Shown: in pieces, positions 7,262 through 16,317 of the stretch
How positions within the stretch are numbered: position 1 is the stretch's first letter
Layout: each line of letters starts with the position of its first letter
Origin: Bacteroidales bacterium
Lineage (GTDB): Bacteria > Bacteroidota > Bacteroidia > Bacteroidales > VadinHA17
Assembly (NCBI GenBank): GCA_003141525.1
Contig: PLML01000236.1
Coordinates: forward strand, 1 to 34,443
Length of the DNA: 34,443 nt
Direction: 5' to 3'
Notes under the pieces: model-generated
Seen by the model: the letters and a program-made list of their open reading frames with translations, nothing else
The model's database searches: none
Told to the model about the DNA's origin: nothing
Made by a program: the position numbers and the translations under genes

Positions 7262-9409
7262 CTACAGCATCCCCTGCTCCTCAAGCCATTTTCTTACTCT
7301 TTCATGCTCTGCCTGATATTTTGCTGCAATATCCCTGGCAATCTGCTGAAACTCTGGTTCATTCTTAATGCTGTCGAATAGTGGATCATGTTCGAAAAAG
7401 GTGACTAACCACAATGGTGCAACTCTAAGTTGATTTAAATTTCTTAAATTCTCATATGCTTTCTCTTTCTCACCTCTGAACGCATATACACATGCAAGAT
7501 CATAATAAGAAAACAATTGATTTCTGTTTTTACGACCTAATTTGATCGCGTTATTGCAATACTCGATTTGTTTATCAAAATAATATTCAGCTTCTTTCTT
7601 GTATCCATTTTTCCAATAAGCATATCCAATCCGATTCATATAAGCAATAGACAATACACCTTGAGCTTTTGATTTTTCAAAATACTTTTTATAATATTTT
7701 AACGATTCATCATATTTACCAAGCAACATGTAGTTAAATGCTATATTTTCGCACAAGTTATGTAAATTGTCTGGATTTAATTCATTGGCTTTCAGTGCTA
7801 TTCCAAGAGATTTTTCGAAATTGCCCCAACACAACTCGTGATTAGCAAGAATATGATAATATTGTGATGAATCGCCATCCAGCATTAAAGCTTCATTTGC
7901 GTAATATTCACATTGATCTTTGAAACCAGCACGTTGAAACGCAGTACTGATATTAGTTAAAATAGATGGTAGTTCAGATCCTCGATTAAGAGATGCAGCC
8001 TTTTGAAAATTAAAAATTTCCTTTACAAAGTCATTATAACCATACAATTCTCCTTTTTTATAATAAGCCTCCCATGAATTAGGATTGATGTTTAATGCTT
8101 TGTCATACTCTTCATTTGCCTGTTCAGCCAAGCCTTTTTCGTCATAATACCTTCCTCTTGTTGTATATGCCTCTGCTAATTTATCATCAATTGAAAGTGC
8201 AATTTTTGTAAGAATCAGAACAGAATCCATGAAATTTTTTGATAAATATTCCTTCCAAAAGTTTTTGTCCCAATATACCATAGCCAAACCTGAATAAGCC
8301 CGGGCAAACGAAGAATCGTAATCCAATGCTTTTTTAAATAATTCATTAGCCCGATCAAGTGATCTTCTGGTAGAAGGAATACTTTGCTTATATTTATTTT
8401 GTTCCTCTTTCCCTCTCAGGTAGAAATCATATGCTGTGAGACTTGTAGTTGCGGATTTCTCAATAAGCTGTTTCTCTTCAGGTGCAATTATTGCTTTTAA
8501 CTCTGACGCAATTGCTTGCGCTATACGGCTTTGTATATTAAAAATATCTTTAGATTCCTTTATTTCCTGTTCATAAGATTCTGCCCATAAATGTTTTTCG
8601 TTGTTTCCAGCAATTAGTTGCACCCTGAGACGAAATGTGTTGCCATATTTTTGTCCCCCACCTTCAACTACATAATTTACCCCCAGCTTTTTTGCGATTT
8701 CAGGCGTAGTTTTGGTAGTGTTATTTCTGAATTGTTCAACTGAATTGCGGGAAAGAACCCTGAAATCTTTTATTTTTTGCAGATTATTAAGTATCTCTTC
8801 CATGACACCATCCATGAAGTAAGTGGTTGAATCATTAGGGCTGTCATTTTTAAAAGGTAATATTGCGATAGATTTTTCAAGTTTTGCAATGGCTTTAGAC
8901 TGTCTCCTGCCTTGAATGTAAAATATGAAGAGAACGGTTATTACTATAAAAGTGCTTATTAACAAGATCCAGGGGAAGAGAAAAACAATAGCTTGCCTTA
9001 TGGGTTTCTTTTGTTGCCGTTTTGCAGTGTTTTGAGTGAGAATGTTTTCTTCATGACCCGGATCGCTAATTTCTCTTTTTTTAACTTCACCCGGTGGAAA
9101 GCCATAATAATCATGAAAACACTTATTAAAGTAGGTTGAACTACCAAACCCGACCCGAAAAGCGATTTCGGAAACTGTCGCTTCACCCCTTTGAAGCATT
9201 TCCATAGCCCTTTTCAATCGTATTTCACGGATAAACTGGCTTAACGACTGATTATTTATGGACTTGATTTTCCGGTTTATTTTAGAATAGCTAATACCCA
9301 TTTGCCGGGACACCTCATCAACTCCGAACTGTTCATTCTCCAGGTTAGCCAGAACAATAGCTGTCAGCTTACTGATGAATATCTGATCCTTGGTCGGAGA
9401 CTCGGTCAT
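7262..9409 (-). CDS. Transmembrane one-component regulator: AraC HTH, TolB-like domain, TPR repeats
   Basis: The 715-aa protein has four parts. Residues 12-112 are an AraC-type double helix-turn-helix (VDEVSRQMGISYSKINRKI, then VSEIAFRVGFGSSTYFNKCF). Residues 140-164 form one membrane helix. Residues 175-320 resemble the TolB/FlgO-like region found in adenylate-cyclase and ToxR-like proteins (SIAILPFKNDSP, YFMDGVMEEILNNL, VNYVVEGG). From about 330 to the end are TPR helices. DNA-binding would be cytoplasmic and the TolB/TPR part outside, so an envelope signal could be passed directly to DNA. The beta-helix gene downstream is the obvious candidate target. The domains are clear; the ligand is unknown. 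The start is the only good ATG before the HTH. Confidence 0.82.
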   Translation of the reverse strand: MTESPTKDQIFISKLTAIVLANLENEQFGVDEVSRQMGISYSKINRKIKSINNQSLSQFIREIRLKRAMEMLQRGEATVSEIAFRVGFGSSTYFNKCFHDYYGFPPGEVKKREISDPGHEENILTQNTAKRQQKKPIRQAIVFLFPWILLISTFIVITVLFIFYIQGRRQSKAIAKLEKSIAILPFKNDSPNDSTTYFMDGVMEEILNNLQKIKDFRVLSRNSVEQFRNNTTKTTPEIAKKLGVNYVVEGGGQKYGNTFRLRVQLIAGNNEKHLWAESYEQEIKESKDIFNIQSRIAQAIASELKAIIAPEEKQLIEKSATTSLTAYDFYLRGKEEQNKYKQSIPSTRRSLDRANELFKKALDYDSSFARAYSGLAMVYWDKNFWKEYLSKNFMDSVLILTKIALSIDDKLAEAYTTRGRYYDEKGLAEQANEEYDKALNINPNSWEAYYKKGELYGYNDFVKEIFNFQKAASLNRGSELPSILTNISTAFQRAGFKDQCEYYANEALMLDGDSSQYYHILANHELCWGNFEKSLGIALKANELNPDNLHNLCENIAFNYMLLGKYDESLKYYKKYFEKSKAQGVLSIAYMNRIGYAYWKNGYKKEAEYYFDKQIEYCNNAIKLGRKNRNQLFSYYDLACVYAFRGEKEKAYENLRNLNQLRVAPLWLVTFFEHDPLFDSIKNEPEFQQIARDIAAKYQAEHERVRKWLEEQGML

Positions 9410-9657
9410 TGAAGATGCTAAAAGTTAATAAATCAAATCAAACCAGAGTTTCTATTATCAAAGTTCTGAAACTATCGTCATTCCTGCAAATTAATTTGAT
9501 AGCTATACTTTGGGAAATGATGAATTTTGAATCTTTTTCCTGAAACCTTTCACGCATCTTGGACTCAACTTTCTTTGAACAAATATTATTCCCATTACAA
9601 TTATCGGGTCGCTGGTTCGATCCTAGGTCAGGCTGGGGTTGCTGTTACAGAACACTT

Positions 9658-10716
9658 TTATGGATTAGAATGTTTAGTCGGCCTTCCCTTACTATGGCAG
9701 TCTGTGCATGCAACAAAATGAATGTTATTTTGGCTTGATTGGTCTCTGTAGGTGGTATTCATCTTCTCCGCATCCAGCTTGCAGTTGGAAATAGCAGGGT
9801 GGCAATTTTTACAAGAAGCTATTGCTGAGTTGGAATGTGAATCATGACATGCCAGGCAGCTTATCCCTTCATGAACTCCCCTGGGAGTGCGATCGTCAGA
9901 GGTCCCTGCCATATTGAATGCATTGGATGAATGGCACTGAATGCACAGGCTTTGATTAGGATCCTGTGAAATTTTAACCGGCACTGATCGGTAAGTTATC
10001 TCCGGATAAGTAAGCGATAAAACAGGAAAATACATGTTATCGCGCCTGTAATAGAATGAGGTAAGTGTTTTCTTCACCCTTGAATAATGCAGGGAAGCAG
10101 GTGTTTCGAGATTCTGTCTTTTCCCGGGATTCCCTGACTGATGAACCTGGTGGCAGGCAAAACAAGGAATTGAAGGACGATCGGCGAGGTTTGCATCTTT
10201 CAATTTCCAGGGGCCGATAGAATCAAGAGGTTCGACAATATCAACAACGGTACCCTTGTCATAAAACATACCATGGCAACGGAGGCAATCATCATAAATG
10301 GTTTCGGCTTTGTTATGAACAGAATTCAGAAAAACCTCGGAGTAGTTCATCGCGTGGCCCCCTGAATTCCATTTAGCAAACTCTGTCTGATGGCAACCTA
10401 TGCACCTTTGCAACACCCTCAGACGCTGAGCTTCGGAAATTCTTACATCTTCGGGTTTTGTTTTACTGTTATGATGAAAAACCATGCTTCCCTTTTCTTT
10501 CAGACTATGTATACCTTCACTCAGGGCTGTACCATGGCATTCCTTACAGGCAATGTTCCTGTGTGTCGACTCTCCCCAAATGTCCACTATATTCGAAATT
10601 TCATGACAGCTTGCACAGGTTCTTGTCGGCGAAGCTGCATTCCAACGGGAGTAAAAAACAAGAAATGCCACACCTGACAAGAGGAGACTTGAACTAATAA
10701 TTAATATCTTTTTCAT
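9658..10716 (-). CDS. Membrane-anchored nine-heme cytochrome c
   Basis: Nine CXXCH heme-binding motifs are present in 352 aa: Cys34, 57, 105, 144, 185, 258, 287, 302 and 337 as the first cysteine of each. An N-terminal hydrophobic segment (about residues 3-21) followed by a short polar stretch directs export and probably keeps the protein anchored, as in the NapC/NrfH type. The first heme pair (TCASCH, ACKECH) recalls that family, but the overall arrangement is that of a longer periplasmic electron carrier. The gene begins 52 bp after the GMC oxidoreductase stop and is the last of the three-gene redox operon. It most likely accepts electrons from that dehydrogenase. The number of motifs is certain; the partner is inferred. 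Confidence 0.9.
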   Translation of the reverse strand: MKKILIISSSLLLSGVAFLVFYSRWNAASPTRTCASCHEISNIVDIWGESTHRNIACKECHGTALSEGIHSLKEKGSMVFHHNSKTKPEDVRISEAQRLRVLQRCIGCHQTEFAKWNSGGHAMNYSEVFLNSVHNKAETIYDDCLRCHGMFYDKGTVVDIVEPLDSIGPWKLKDANLADRPSIPCFACHQVHQSGNPGKRQNLETPASLHYSRVKKTLTSFYYRRDNMYFPVLSLTYPEITYRSVPVKISQDPNQSLCIQCHSSNAFNMAGTSDDRTPRGVHEGISCLACHDSHSNSAIASCKNCHPAISNCKLDAEKMNTTYRDQSSQNNIHFVACTDCHSKGRPTKHSNP

Positions 10717-10768
10717 AAGGACGGGTATTCTTTAAAATTCAAAATTGAGGGGTCAGTAATTAGTTGGG

Positions 10769-12421
10769 CTACTTCATCTTTGTCCCCCTCCAATTCTCTG
10801 TAATATGGCCTCCAACCCAATAACCCAGAGCAAGTATGGTAAGTGCCGGGTTATAACCGCCATTGTTCACATGAAGACTACCATCGGCAATGAAGATATT
10901 ATCAATCTCATGCAACTGGCCATATTTATTGGTTACGGAGGTTTTGGGGTCATTACCCATTCGACAAGTCCCGCTTTGATGCTGGCTGGGTGTACTCTCC
11001 TTACCGGGAACAGCCTGCCATATATAAATGGCCCCTGCTTCCTTTAGCCATACTTCTGCTTTATCAGCAAGAAAATGTCCTACTTTAATATCATTATCGT
11101 GCCTGAAACCACTGATCCGGGCAACAGGTATCCCCCAGAAATCCCTGACTACAGGATCTACTTCAACCATTTTGTCAAATACCGGCATTTCCTGTACAGG
11201 TCCATGTATGGCGATATGTCTTTTAAAATTATGCTTCTGAAAATCTTTATGATCCTTTCCCCACATCCTGCTACCTGACGGGCGTATAGAGGTAAACTGA
11301 AAGGGCATTCGAATAAATTCGTTACATAATACTCCGCCTCCAATAATATCAGGGAAGCGATGATTGAAATCATTTATTGCAATACAGGCACCCGGGCCAA
11401 CATCATCATAAACTTCATCCTCAAAAAGGCCATAAGCTCCCGTATATGCATGATCCTGGATATTCTTACCTACCCAGCCATTATTATTTCCTGCACCATT
11501 GGGAAATAACTTTGATTTGGAATTTAAAAGAAGTCTTGCAGTTTCGCTGGCTGAAGCTGACACAACAACCAGGTCTGAAGTTTGTTCCTGCAGCTTGTTA
11601 TCTGCATCAAAATATTTGATTCCTTTAGCTTTACCCCTGTCATCGACTATTATTTCACTGACCATGCAGTTAATCCGAAGTTCACAATTTCCTGTTTTTA
11701 ATGCGACTGGAATTACAGTATTCTGTGTACCGGCCTTGGCGCCTACCGGACAGGCAAAACCTACGCATGTTCGCATGTGAATACAGGCAGCACGACCGTT
11801 ATAACGCACTGAATTTCGCAGCATAGGTATTGGAAAAGGATGTAAACCCAGTCTTTTTGCAGCCTTTTCCAGAATGATTCCTTCCCTGTTATATGAAAAG
11901 GCAGGCATAGGATAAGGTTTTTTTCTGGGCGGCACGTAAGGATCGTTTGTCGGATCGCCTGCTACGCCTATCTCATATTCAGCCTTCTCATAATAGGATT
12001 CCAGTTCATCATAGCTCAAGGGCCAGTCATCAAGGCTGCTGCCCTGTACTGCACCATATTTGGTTTTAAGATGAAAGTCTACAGGCTGATATCTCCAGGC
12101 CATGGCTCCATAACTAACTGTTCCGCTGCCAACACAGGCCGCATTATTCCCATAGCTCCACTGGTTCGGGAAAACCTTTATCCATCCATTTTTTCCATCA
12201 GGAGCCATTCTCCAGTTGCGCTCATTATCCGGACCATAGCCGCATTTGAGAGGGAAAGTCCGTTGAGAGGTAAGTTCATCATCCCCATGTTCGTCAAAGG
12301 TATGCCATCGTCCGCGTTCAATGAGCACCACCGTGAGACCTCCGGTAGCGAGTTCCTTTGCTACTACCCCGCCACCCGCTCCGGCACCGATCACAACCGC
12401 ATTTACATGTTTATTTGCCAT
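10769..12421 (-). CDS. GMC-family FAD oxidoreductase (gluconate/sugar dehydrogenase large-subunit type)
   Basis: The start at 12421 gives 550 aa beginning MANKHVNAVVIGAGAGGG, the FAD-binding Rossmann motif. A longer frame exists but its extension lies inside the upstream gene. Family features follow: FAD contact AACVGSGTVSYG, and at the C-terminus HQSGTCRMG and NNGGYNPALTILALGYW, with the catalytic His and Asn regions. Cysteines 213, 219 and 224 (ACIHMRTCVGFACPVG) form a cluster like the iron-sulfur-type segment of membrane dehydrogenases. No signal peptide is present; in this family export is carried by the Tat signal of the small subunit, encoded immediately upstream with an 11-bp overlap. 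The substrate is probably a sugar, sugar acid or alcohol. The family call is secure, the substrate unknown. Confidence 0.88.
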   Translation of the reverse strand: MANKHVNAVVIGAGAGGGVVAKELATGGLTVVLIERGRWHTFDEHGDDELTSQRTFPLKCGYGPDNERNWRMAPDGKNGWIKVFPNQWSYGNNAACVGSGTVSYGAMAWRYQPVDFHLKTKYGAVQGSSLDDWPLSYDELESYYEKAEYEIGVAGDPTNDPYVPPRKKPYPMPAFSYNREGIILEKAAKRLGLHPFPIPMLRNSVRYNGRAACIHMRTCVGFACPVGAKAGTQNTVIPVALKTGNCELRINCMVSEIIVDDRGKAKGIKYFDADNKLQEQTSDLVVVSASASETARLLLNSKSKLFPNGAGNNNGWVGKNIQDHAYTGAYGLFEDEVYDDVGPGACIAINDFNHRFPDIIGGGVLCNEFIRMPFQFTSIRPSGSRMWGKDHKDFQKHNFKRHIAIHGPVQEMPVFDKMVEVDPVVRDFWGIPVARISGFRHDNDIKVGHFLADKAEVWLKEAGAIYIWQAVPGKESTPSQHQSGTCRMGNDPKTSVTNKYGQLHEIDNIFIADGSLHVNNGGYNPALTILALGYWVGGHITENWRGTKMK

Positions 12422-13013
12422 TTTCGAGGGATTTAGGATTGTATTTACTCCAGCTTGAATCATTGTACCTGTTCTGTCCGATAACTTTAGGATAATCAAG
12501 TCCGAGCATATGATAGCTGATATAACCGCGGTTTCCTCCGTGAAGAGGACTTCCATAAAAACCCTGCAAAGAATGCTGCCTTATCATGTCAAAGAAATCA
12601 GCCGGAGAGTGGTCGTTCCAATAATCGCCGGAGAATTCTCCCGCCTCCATATTTTCAAGTATTGCCGTCTGTTCATCGAAAGGAAGATCTTCAAACTTTT
12701 TACCCTTCATCAGAATTACGGTTTTATCAAAGGCCGCAAGACCTTCACGATATGCAAGCTGATGTTTCCTGTAATATGTGTCAAGTTGCTTATCGATAAA
12801 ATTTGACACATTGGCCCATTTCCCCCCCGGGAAATCATCCGTTGGAATTATCTGTTCAACAATTGCATCCAGCAGGCCAATTTCTTCTTCATCGAGATAA
12901 CGCCACTGACTGATTTTATTCTTGCAGGCAGTATTAAAGGAGATAAGCACGGCGGCGGTTCCTCCTGTAATAAGCCTTACAAATTCTCTTCGTGAAAAAG
13001 ATTGGTTTATCAT
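12411..13013 (-). CDS. Gluconate 2-dehydrogenase subunit-3-like protein with Tat signal
   Basis: The 200-aa protein starts MINQSFSRREFVRLITGGTA, a twin-arginine signal (SRREFV) followed by a hydrophobic stretch ending at Cys30, so it may be a Tat-exported lipoprotein. The rest resembles the gluconate 2-dehydrogenase subunit 3 family: a helical protein with LDAIVEQIIPTDDFPGG and, near the end, GFYGSPLHGGNRGYISYHMLG. Such subunits accompany GMC flavoproteins and carry them across the membrane folded. The gene is first in the operon and its last codons overlap the GMC start, which indicates coupled translation. Together with the nine-heme cytochrome it forms a complete periplasmic dehydrogenase set. 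Confidence 0.85.
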   Translation of the reverse strand: MINQSFSRREFVRLITGGTAAVLISFNTACKNKISQWRYLDEEEIGLLDAIVEQIIPTDDFPGGKWANVSNFIDKQLDTYYRKHQLAYREGLAAFDKTVILMKGKKFEDLPFDEQTAILENMEAGEFSGDYWNDHSPADFFDMIRQHSLQGFYGSPLHGGNRGYISYHMLGLDYPKVIGQNRYNDSSWSKYNPKSLENGK

Positions 13014-13289
13014 TTAGTCGGATTTTAAACTTATTCTAATTTAGCATAAATAATATAAATATTGTACTCAAATAGACAAATAAATATAATCCGAACCAAC
13101 GTAAAGTATTGATAGGCAGATGAGGTTGTTGGTTGACGATTATTTGATCATTTCAACTGATTTACTCTTCAATTGAACAACACCTTTGATTTTTTAAAAT
13201 TAAATTATCGATATTTGACTGAGGCAATAAGAAGAATAACCATTAACCATTAATCAATGATAACCAACAACAATAAAACCTCAATCTCC

Positions 13290-14189
13290 ATGAAAAACCT
13301 GTTCATTATCATTTTCCTGTGCTTATCTCTCTTGACCCATGCTGTCATCAAAGGAGAGCGGACCCTGACTGATCAGGTTGAAAACAATGACCAGGTTATC
13401 CATATCCAGGAAGTTTACAAAACAGTTGACACATTCAAACTTAAGATTGATATTTTTTATACAAATAAATCGTTTGAAAGAGAGAATAATACAGCTATTG
13501 TTTTCTTTCATGGAGGTGGTTGGGCCTTTGGTACGCCAAGTGAGTTCTTTACAACGTGTGAACGATATGCGAGAATGGGGATTGTGACGTATTCTGTAGA
13601 TTATCGCTTGTCAATTGAAAATGGGGTAACACCACATAAATTGATCAGTCCGATCGAATCTGTAATGGATGCAAAATCGGCCATGAGATGGGTTCGGGAA
13701 AACGCCGGGAAATTCCATATTGGCAGAAATAAAATAGTTGCTGCCGGTCAGTCTGCCGGAGGTCACCTGGCATTATGCACAGCTATGATTGATGATTACA
13801 CTGAAAAATCAGATAACCTCAGCATAAGCTGTCGCCCGGATGCAATTCTGCTGTTTTCAGCATGTGTAAATGCAGTGGAAGGCTGGTGCGACCGGTTGCT
13901 GGCTGACCGCCGGAATAAAATATGGAGTATCTCTCCAGCCCATAATATAAAGAGAGGAATGCCTCCGATGATCGAGTTCCATGGCGAGTATGATGAACAG
14001 GTTCCTGTCTGGACTGTGCAATTCTTTGAATGCGCCATGAATAAGGAAGGTAATTATTTTGAACTGCATACATATGCGGGAATGAGGCACTATCTGGGAG
14101 AGGGAAACCCAAAATATTCACGCTACTTTGGTGATGAAATACTAAAGGTTGCAGATGATTTTCTTCGAAAATATAATCTCCTGGATTAA
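13290..14189 (+). CDS. Secreted alpha/beta hydrolase (esterase/lipase, BD-FAE/HSL-like)
   Basis: The start at 13290 is preferred because MKNLFIIIFLCLSLLTHA is a typical signal peptide; an in-frame ATG at 13257 would add 11 residues. Counted from the longer form, the catalytic features are HGGG at 85-88 (oxyanion hole), GQSAGG with Ser166, Asp246 in GEYDEQVP, and His278 in GMRHYLG. These make up a full triad of the esterase/lipase group that includes arylformamidase-like and hormone-sensitive-lipase-like enzymes. It would act on esters outside the cytoplasm. The gene is divergent from the redox operon with a gap of about 275 bp and has no partner gene, so the substrate remains open. Confidence 0.85.
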   Translation: MKNLFIIIFLCLSLLTHAVIKGERTLTDQVENNDQVIHIQEVYKTVDTFKLKIDIFYTNKSFERENNTAIVFFHGGGWAFGTPSEFFTTCERYARMGIVTYSVDYRLSIENGVTPHKLISPIESVMDAKSAMRWVRENAGKFHIGRNKIVAAGQSAGGHLALCTAMIDDYTEKSDNLSISCRPDAILLFSACVNAVEGWCDRLLADRRNKIWSISPAHNIKRGMPPMIEFHGEYDEQVPVWTVQFFECAMNKEGNYFELHTYAGMRHYLGEGNPKYSRYFGDEILKVADDFLRKYNLLD

Positions 14190-14223
14190 TACTCCTTCAA
14201 CTCTTGGCTGCAACTTTTGTCCG

Positions 14224-14243
14224 CCTGCCTGCCGGCAGGCAGG
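14224..14243. repeat. Perfect 20-bp GC-rich palindrome
   Basis: CCTGCCTGCCGGCAGGCAGG is fully self-complementary and much richer in GC than its surroundings. It lies about 35 bp after the esterase stop. From memory, similar CCTGCC..GGCAGG palindromes recur in Bacteroidota genomes; only one copy was seen here. Confidence 0.7.
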
Positions 14244-14518
14244 TTCGGGGTACCAAAAAAGACAAACATCAAACTGAATTCTAATAAAGTTTTTCATGGA
14301 ATTGTTTGACAGGATCTTCATCAAAAGATATCTTTATATAATATGACTATCGGTAATCATGAATAAAAAATTGCAAAACGCTTGAAAATCAATGGGTTTT
14401 TATGCGTGATTCCTGATACTCATTATTTTTTTTATTACTGTAATATCAAAAGTTTCCTTAACTGACTGCAAAATAGAACGCTTTCTTTTAATAACACCAG
14501 GGTTTCAAAAGTATTATA

Positions 14519-14551
14519 CCATTCCAGATTCCTTCAGTAAATTTGGGATGG
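14519..14551 (+). repeat. Interspersed repeat, copy 4 (hairpin only)
   Basis: CCATTCCAGAT and ATTTGGGATGG pair with two mismatches or G-U pairs and match the hairpin of copy 1 (CATCCCAGATT...GGGATGG). CACAACTCAAAAATCACAAAAACC follows where copy 1 has a similar A-rich CTCAAAAAC stretch. The conserved tail is absent. Confidence 0.4.
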
Positions 14552-14598
14552 CACAACTCAAAAATCACAAAAACCTCCGCCCGTTTCATCAATTCCAA

Positions 14599-14940
14599 TT
14601 AAATTGGCAAGTTTTTTACCTCAAAATAGAGCCTTTTAGTATTTGGCATTGCTTCTATGCATGGACTGCACCAGGTTGCCCAAAAATCAATAAATATAGC
14701 TTTCCCTTTGCATACGCTTTTAATATTATCTAGTAGTTCCTGAGCCTTAATGTAGTTTTTGTAAAGTTTAGCTCCAAAAGGCATTTCCATAATTAATTGG
14801 CCATACTTATTATCGGAGCTAACAGATTTAGAATCACCATAAGTGTAGTCTGAAACTTGAGCAGCCAGAAAGGATGAAGTCAGGAAGTAAATAGTTATAA
14901 GAAATTTCCCTTTTATATTAGTGGATTTTAGTGGTGTCAT
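14599..14940 (-). pseudogene. Truncated TlpA/thioredoxin-like protein
   Basis: The 113-aa frame has a signal peptide (KFLITIYFLTSSFLAAQ) and reaches the thioredoxin-fold motif FIDFWATWCSPCIEAMP with Cys91 and Cys94. It then stops at KNLPI, only 19 residues after the second cysteine. Normal TlpA-like proteins continue for about 80 residues with the remaining strands, helices and the cis-proline. None of the three frames downstream resumes the family sequence, so the 3' part is missing rather than frameshifted. Repeat copy 4 begins about 50 bp beyond the stop, which suggests a rearrangement. A folded active product is unlikely. Confidence 0.7.
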
Positions 14941-15411
14941 TACATTAAGTGTTTGTGATCAAATTCAAATATTAGAGGTTGCTATTCTTTTAATTAGCGA
15001 TTGGCTTTTTTAATCCAGTCAGGATCTTACTGATTGTCAGTGCTGACCGCTAACATGATTAATAAAAGTTATCAAATCCATACCAAAAGGGTGGATAAAA
15101 GTACTTTTGGTTCTATTGATCCCTGACCAAAATTAAACCATATTTCACCTTTAAGCAAAAAGATTTGTTTTTGGCCCCGGAGCTTTCTAAATTTGAATAT
15201 AAGATTAAACGAATGGGATTTTGGCACGCCCCAAACGTAGCAGGACCCAGGTAGAAATATCAGGGGTTTTTAGTTTGGCCGAATGCAAAATGTTTTGTTT
15301 TAAAAATAGGAAGTGCAGGAAAAAACAAATTAATTGCTTATAGAAGATTTAATGTTTAATTTTGATAGTGATGCACTTTAAACAAAAGTTTCACTTTTCT
15401 TTAATTAATAA
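14941..15411. other. Intergenic region, nothing recognised
   Basis: About 470 bp between the TlpA-like remnant (-) and the RDD gene (+). ACCAAAAG (15082-15089) and CTTTTGGT (15104-15111) form an 8-bp stem. No ORF of interest, and no copy of the repeats found elsewhere. Confidence 0.45.
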
Positions 15412-15810
15412 ATGACAAAAAAGAATACTACAATGTTGGTTCGATTTCTTAATTTTCTGATCGATTCAATAGTTTTAATTATTATAGCATTTTTAATTAT
15501 ATCAATTCTAGTAAGATATCATCCTGCTTTTCAGGTTTACAGTACCAAAAACAATAGAATCCTTGCATTTGTGTTGTATTTTTTGTACTATTTTTTGTTT
15601 GAAATCACATTTTCCTCTACTCCAGGGAAACTTATTACAAGAACGAAGGTTGCTGATAATCTATCTCTTAATAGACCATCAATTTTTAAAGTTTTTGTAA
15701 GAACATTATGTAGATTTATTCCCCTTGAAGCATTGACAATTTTTTTCTATGATAATAATCTTACATGGCACGATATTATTTCAAAAACCATAGTAATTAA
15801 AAAAACTTGA
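15412..15810 (+). CDS. RDD family membrane protein
   Basis: The 132-aa protein begins with VRFLNFLIDSIVLIIIAFLI, the RDD pattern in which a charged residue pair (here R..N..D) opens the first helix. A second helix follows (about residues 48-63), and then the conserved TFSSTPGKLITRTKV segment. A third hydrophobic stretch and TWHDIISKTIVI near the C-terminus complete the family. RDD proteins are small inner-membrane proteins; some have been linked to ion transport, but this one cannot be assigned a substrate. The small lipoprotein gene begins 38 bp after the stop on the same strand. Confidence 0.8.
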   Translation: MTKKNTTMLVRFLNFLIDSIVLIIIAFLIISILVRYHPAFQVYSTKNNRILAFVLYFLYYFLFEITFSSTPGKLITRTKVADNLSLNRPSIFKVFVRTLCRFIPLEALTIFFYDNNLTWHDIISKTIVIKKT

Positions 15811-15848
15811 ACATTCTCATTTTATTAACCCATCTAAAAGTTTTTGTT

Positions 15849-16088
15849 ATGAAAAAAATCACATCAACAATTTTGGCAATACTATTATTAGTTATGATAA
15901 TATTGCCTTCATGTGCAACCGTTTTCTGTGGCCCCGTTTCTACGTGCCAAAGAACCAAACCTAAAGCTGGAGAACCACAAAGAGCAGTCAGGGGTGGTGT
16001 ATTAGTACTTGACATTTTACTTTTCTGGCCCGGAGCAATAATTGATTTTGCTACTGGAGCAATCTATAAACCCTGTACAGGTAAATAA
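15849..16088 (+). CDS. Small lipoprotein, possibly YceK/YidQ-like
   Basis: The ATG at 15849 gives 79 aa and a compact signal, MKKITSTILAILLLVMIILP followed by SCATVF; Cys22 would be lipidated. An upstream in-frame start at 15807 would bury this signal, so it is rejected. The mature part contains GEPQRAVRGGVLVLD and ends LFWPGAIIDFATGAIYKPC, hydrophobic with a conserved-looking FWPG. The layout recalls the YceK/YidQ family of short lipoproteins, but the match is from memory and weak. It lies 38 bp after the RDD gene and is followed by two terminators. Confidence 0.65.
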   Translation: MKKITSTILAILLLVMIILPSCATVFCGPVSTCQRTKPKAGEPQRAVRGGVLVLDILLFWPGAIIDFATGAIYKPCTGK

Positions 16089-16184
16089 GATATATTAATT
16101 TTAGAAATCCTTATTTACTATTACCATTCGTATATGTGTAAATTGCTAATAACTATTTATTTCTATTGAGGAAATTAGTAAAAT

Positions 16185-16217
16185 AAAACCCGACTTGTTT
16201 AACAGTCCGGGTTTTTT
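16185..16217 (+). terminator. Rho-independent terminator
   Basis: AAAACCCGACT pairs with AGTCCGGGTTTT (one bulge) and is followed by a run of T. It ends the RDD-lipoprotein transcript about 100 bp after the last stop. Confidence 0.75.
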
Positions 16218-16276
16218 GCTTAAAATAAACCAGTTTCTCAGCCAATCGTGCAATAGTTGACCAGATTCATAAAAAC

Positions 16277-16317
16277 AAAAAGCTGAAAGCAATGATAATT
16301 AACACTTTCAGCTTTTT
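16277..16317. terminator. Terminator hairpin, possibly bidirectional
   Basis: Perfect 13-bp stem AAAAAGCTGAAAG/CTTTCAGCTTTTT with a 15-base loop. The A-run on one side and T-run on the other would allow termination in either direction. Confidence 0.7.

Larger units (their letters stand above)
14190..14598. other. Intergenic region with palindrome and repeat copy
   Basis: No gene was found. The region contains a perfect 20-bp palindrome at 14224-14243 and, at 14519-14551, the hairpin part of the interspersed repeat. The latter lies right next to the broken end of the TlpA-like gene. Confidence 0.5.

Noticed and set aside
9608-9645. T-arm-like sequence GCTGGTTCGATCCTAGG suggesting a tRNA.
   Set aside because: The TTCGATC loop is plausible, but the stem has a mismatch and no D-arm, anticodon arm or acceptor pairing could be built upstream. 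At most it is a tRNA-derived scrap.
10805-11780. Several plus-strand frames opposite the GMC gene.
   Set aside because: They are antisense to a clearly conserved enzyme and show no motifs or start signals.
12422-12556. N-terminal extension of the GMC oxidoreductase frame.
   Set aside because: It lies within the upstream subunit gene in another phase; the Rossmann motif begins normally at the ATG at 12421.
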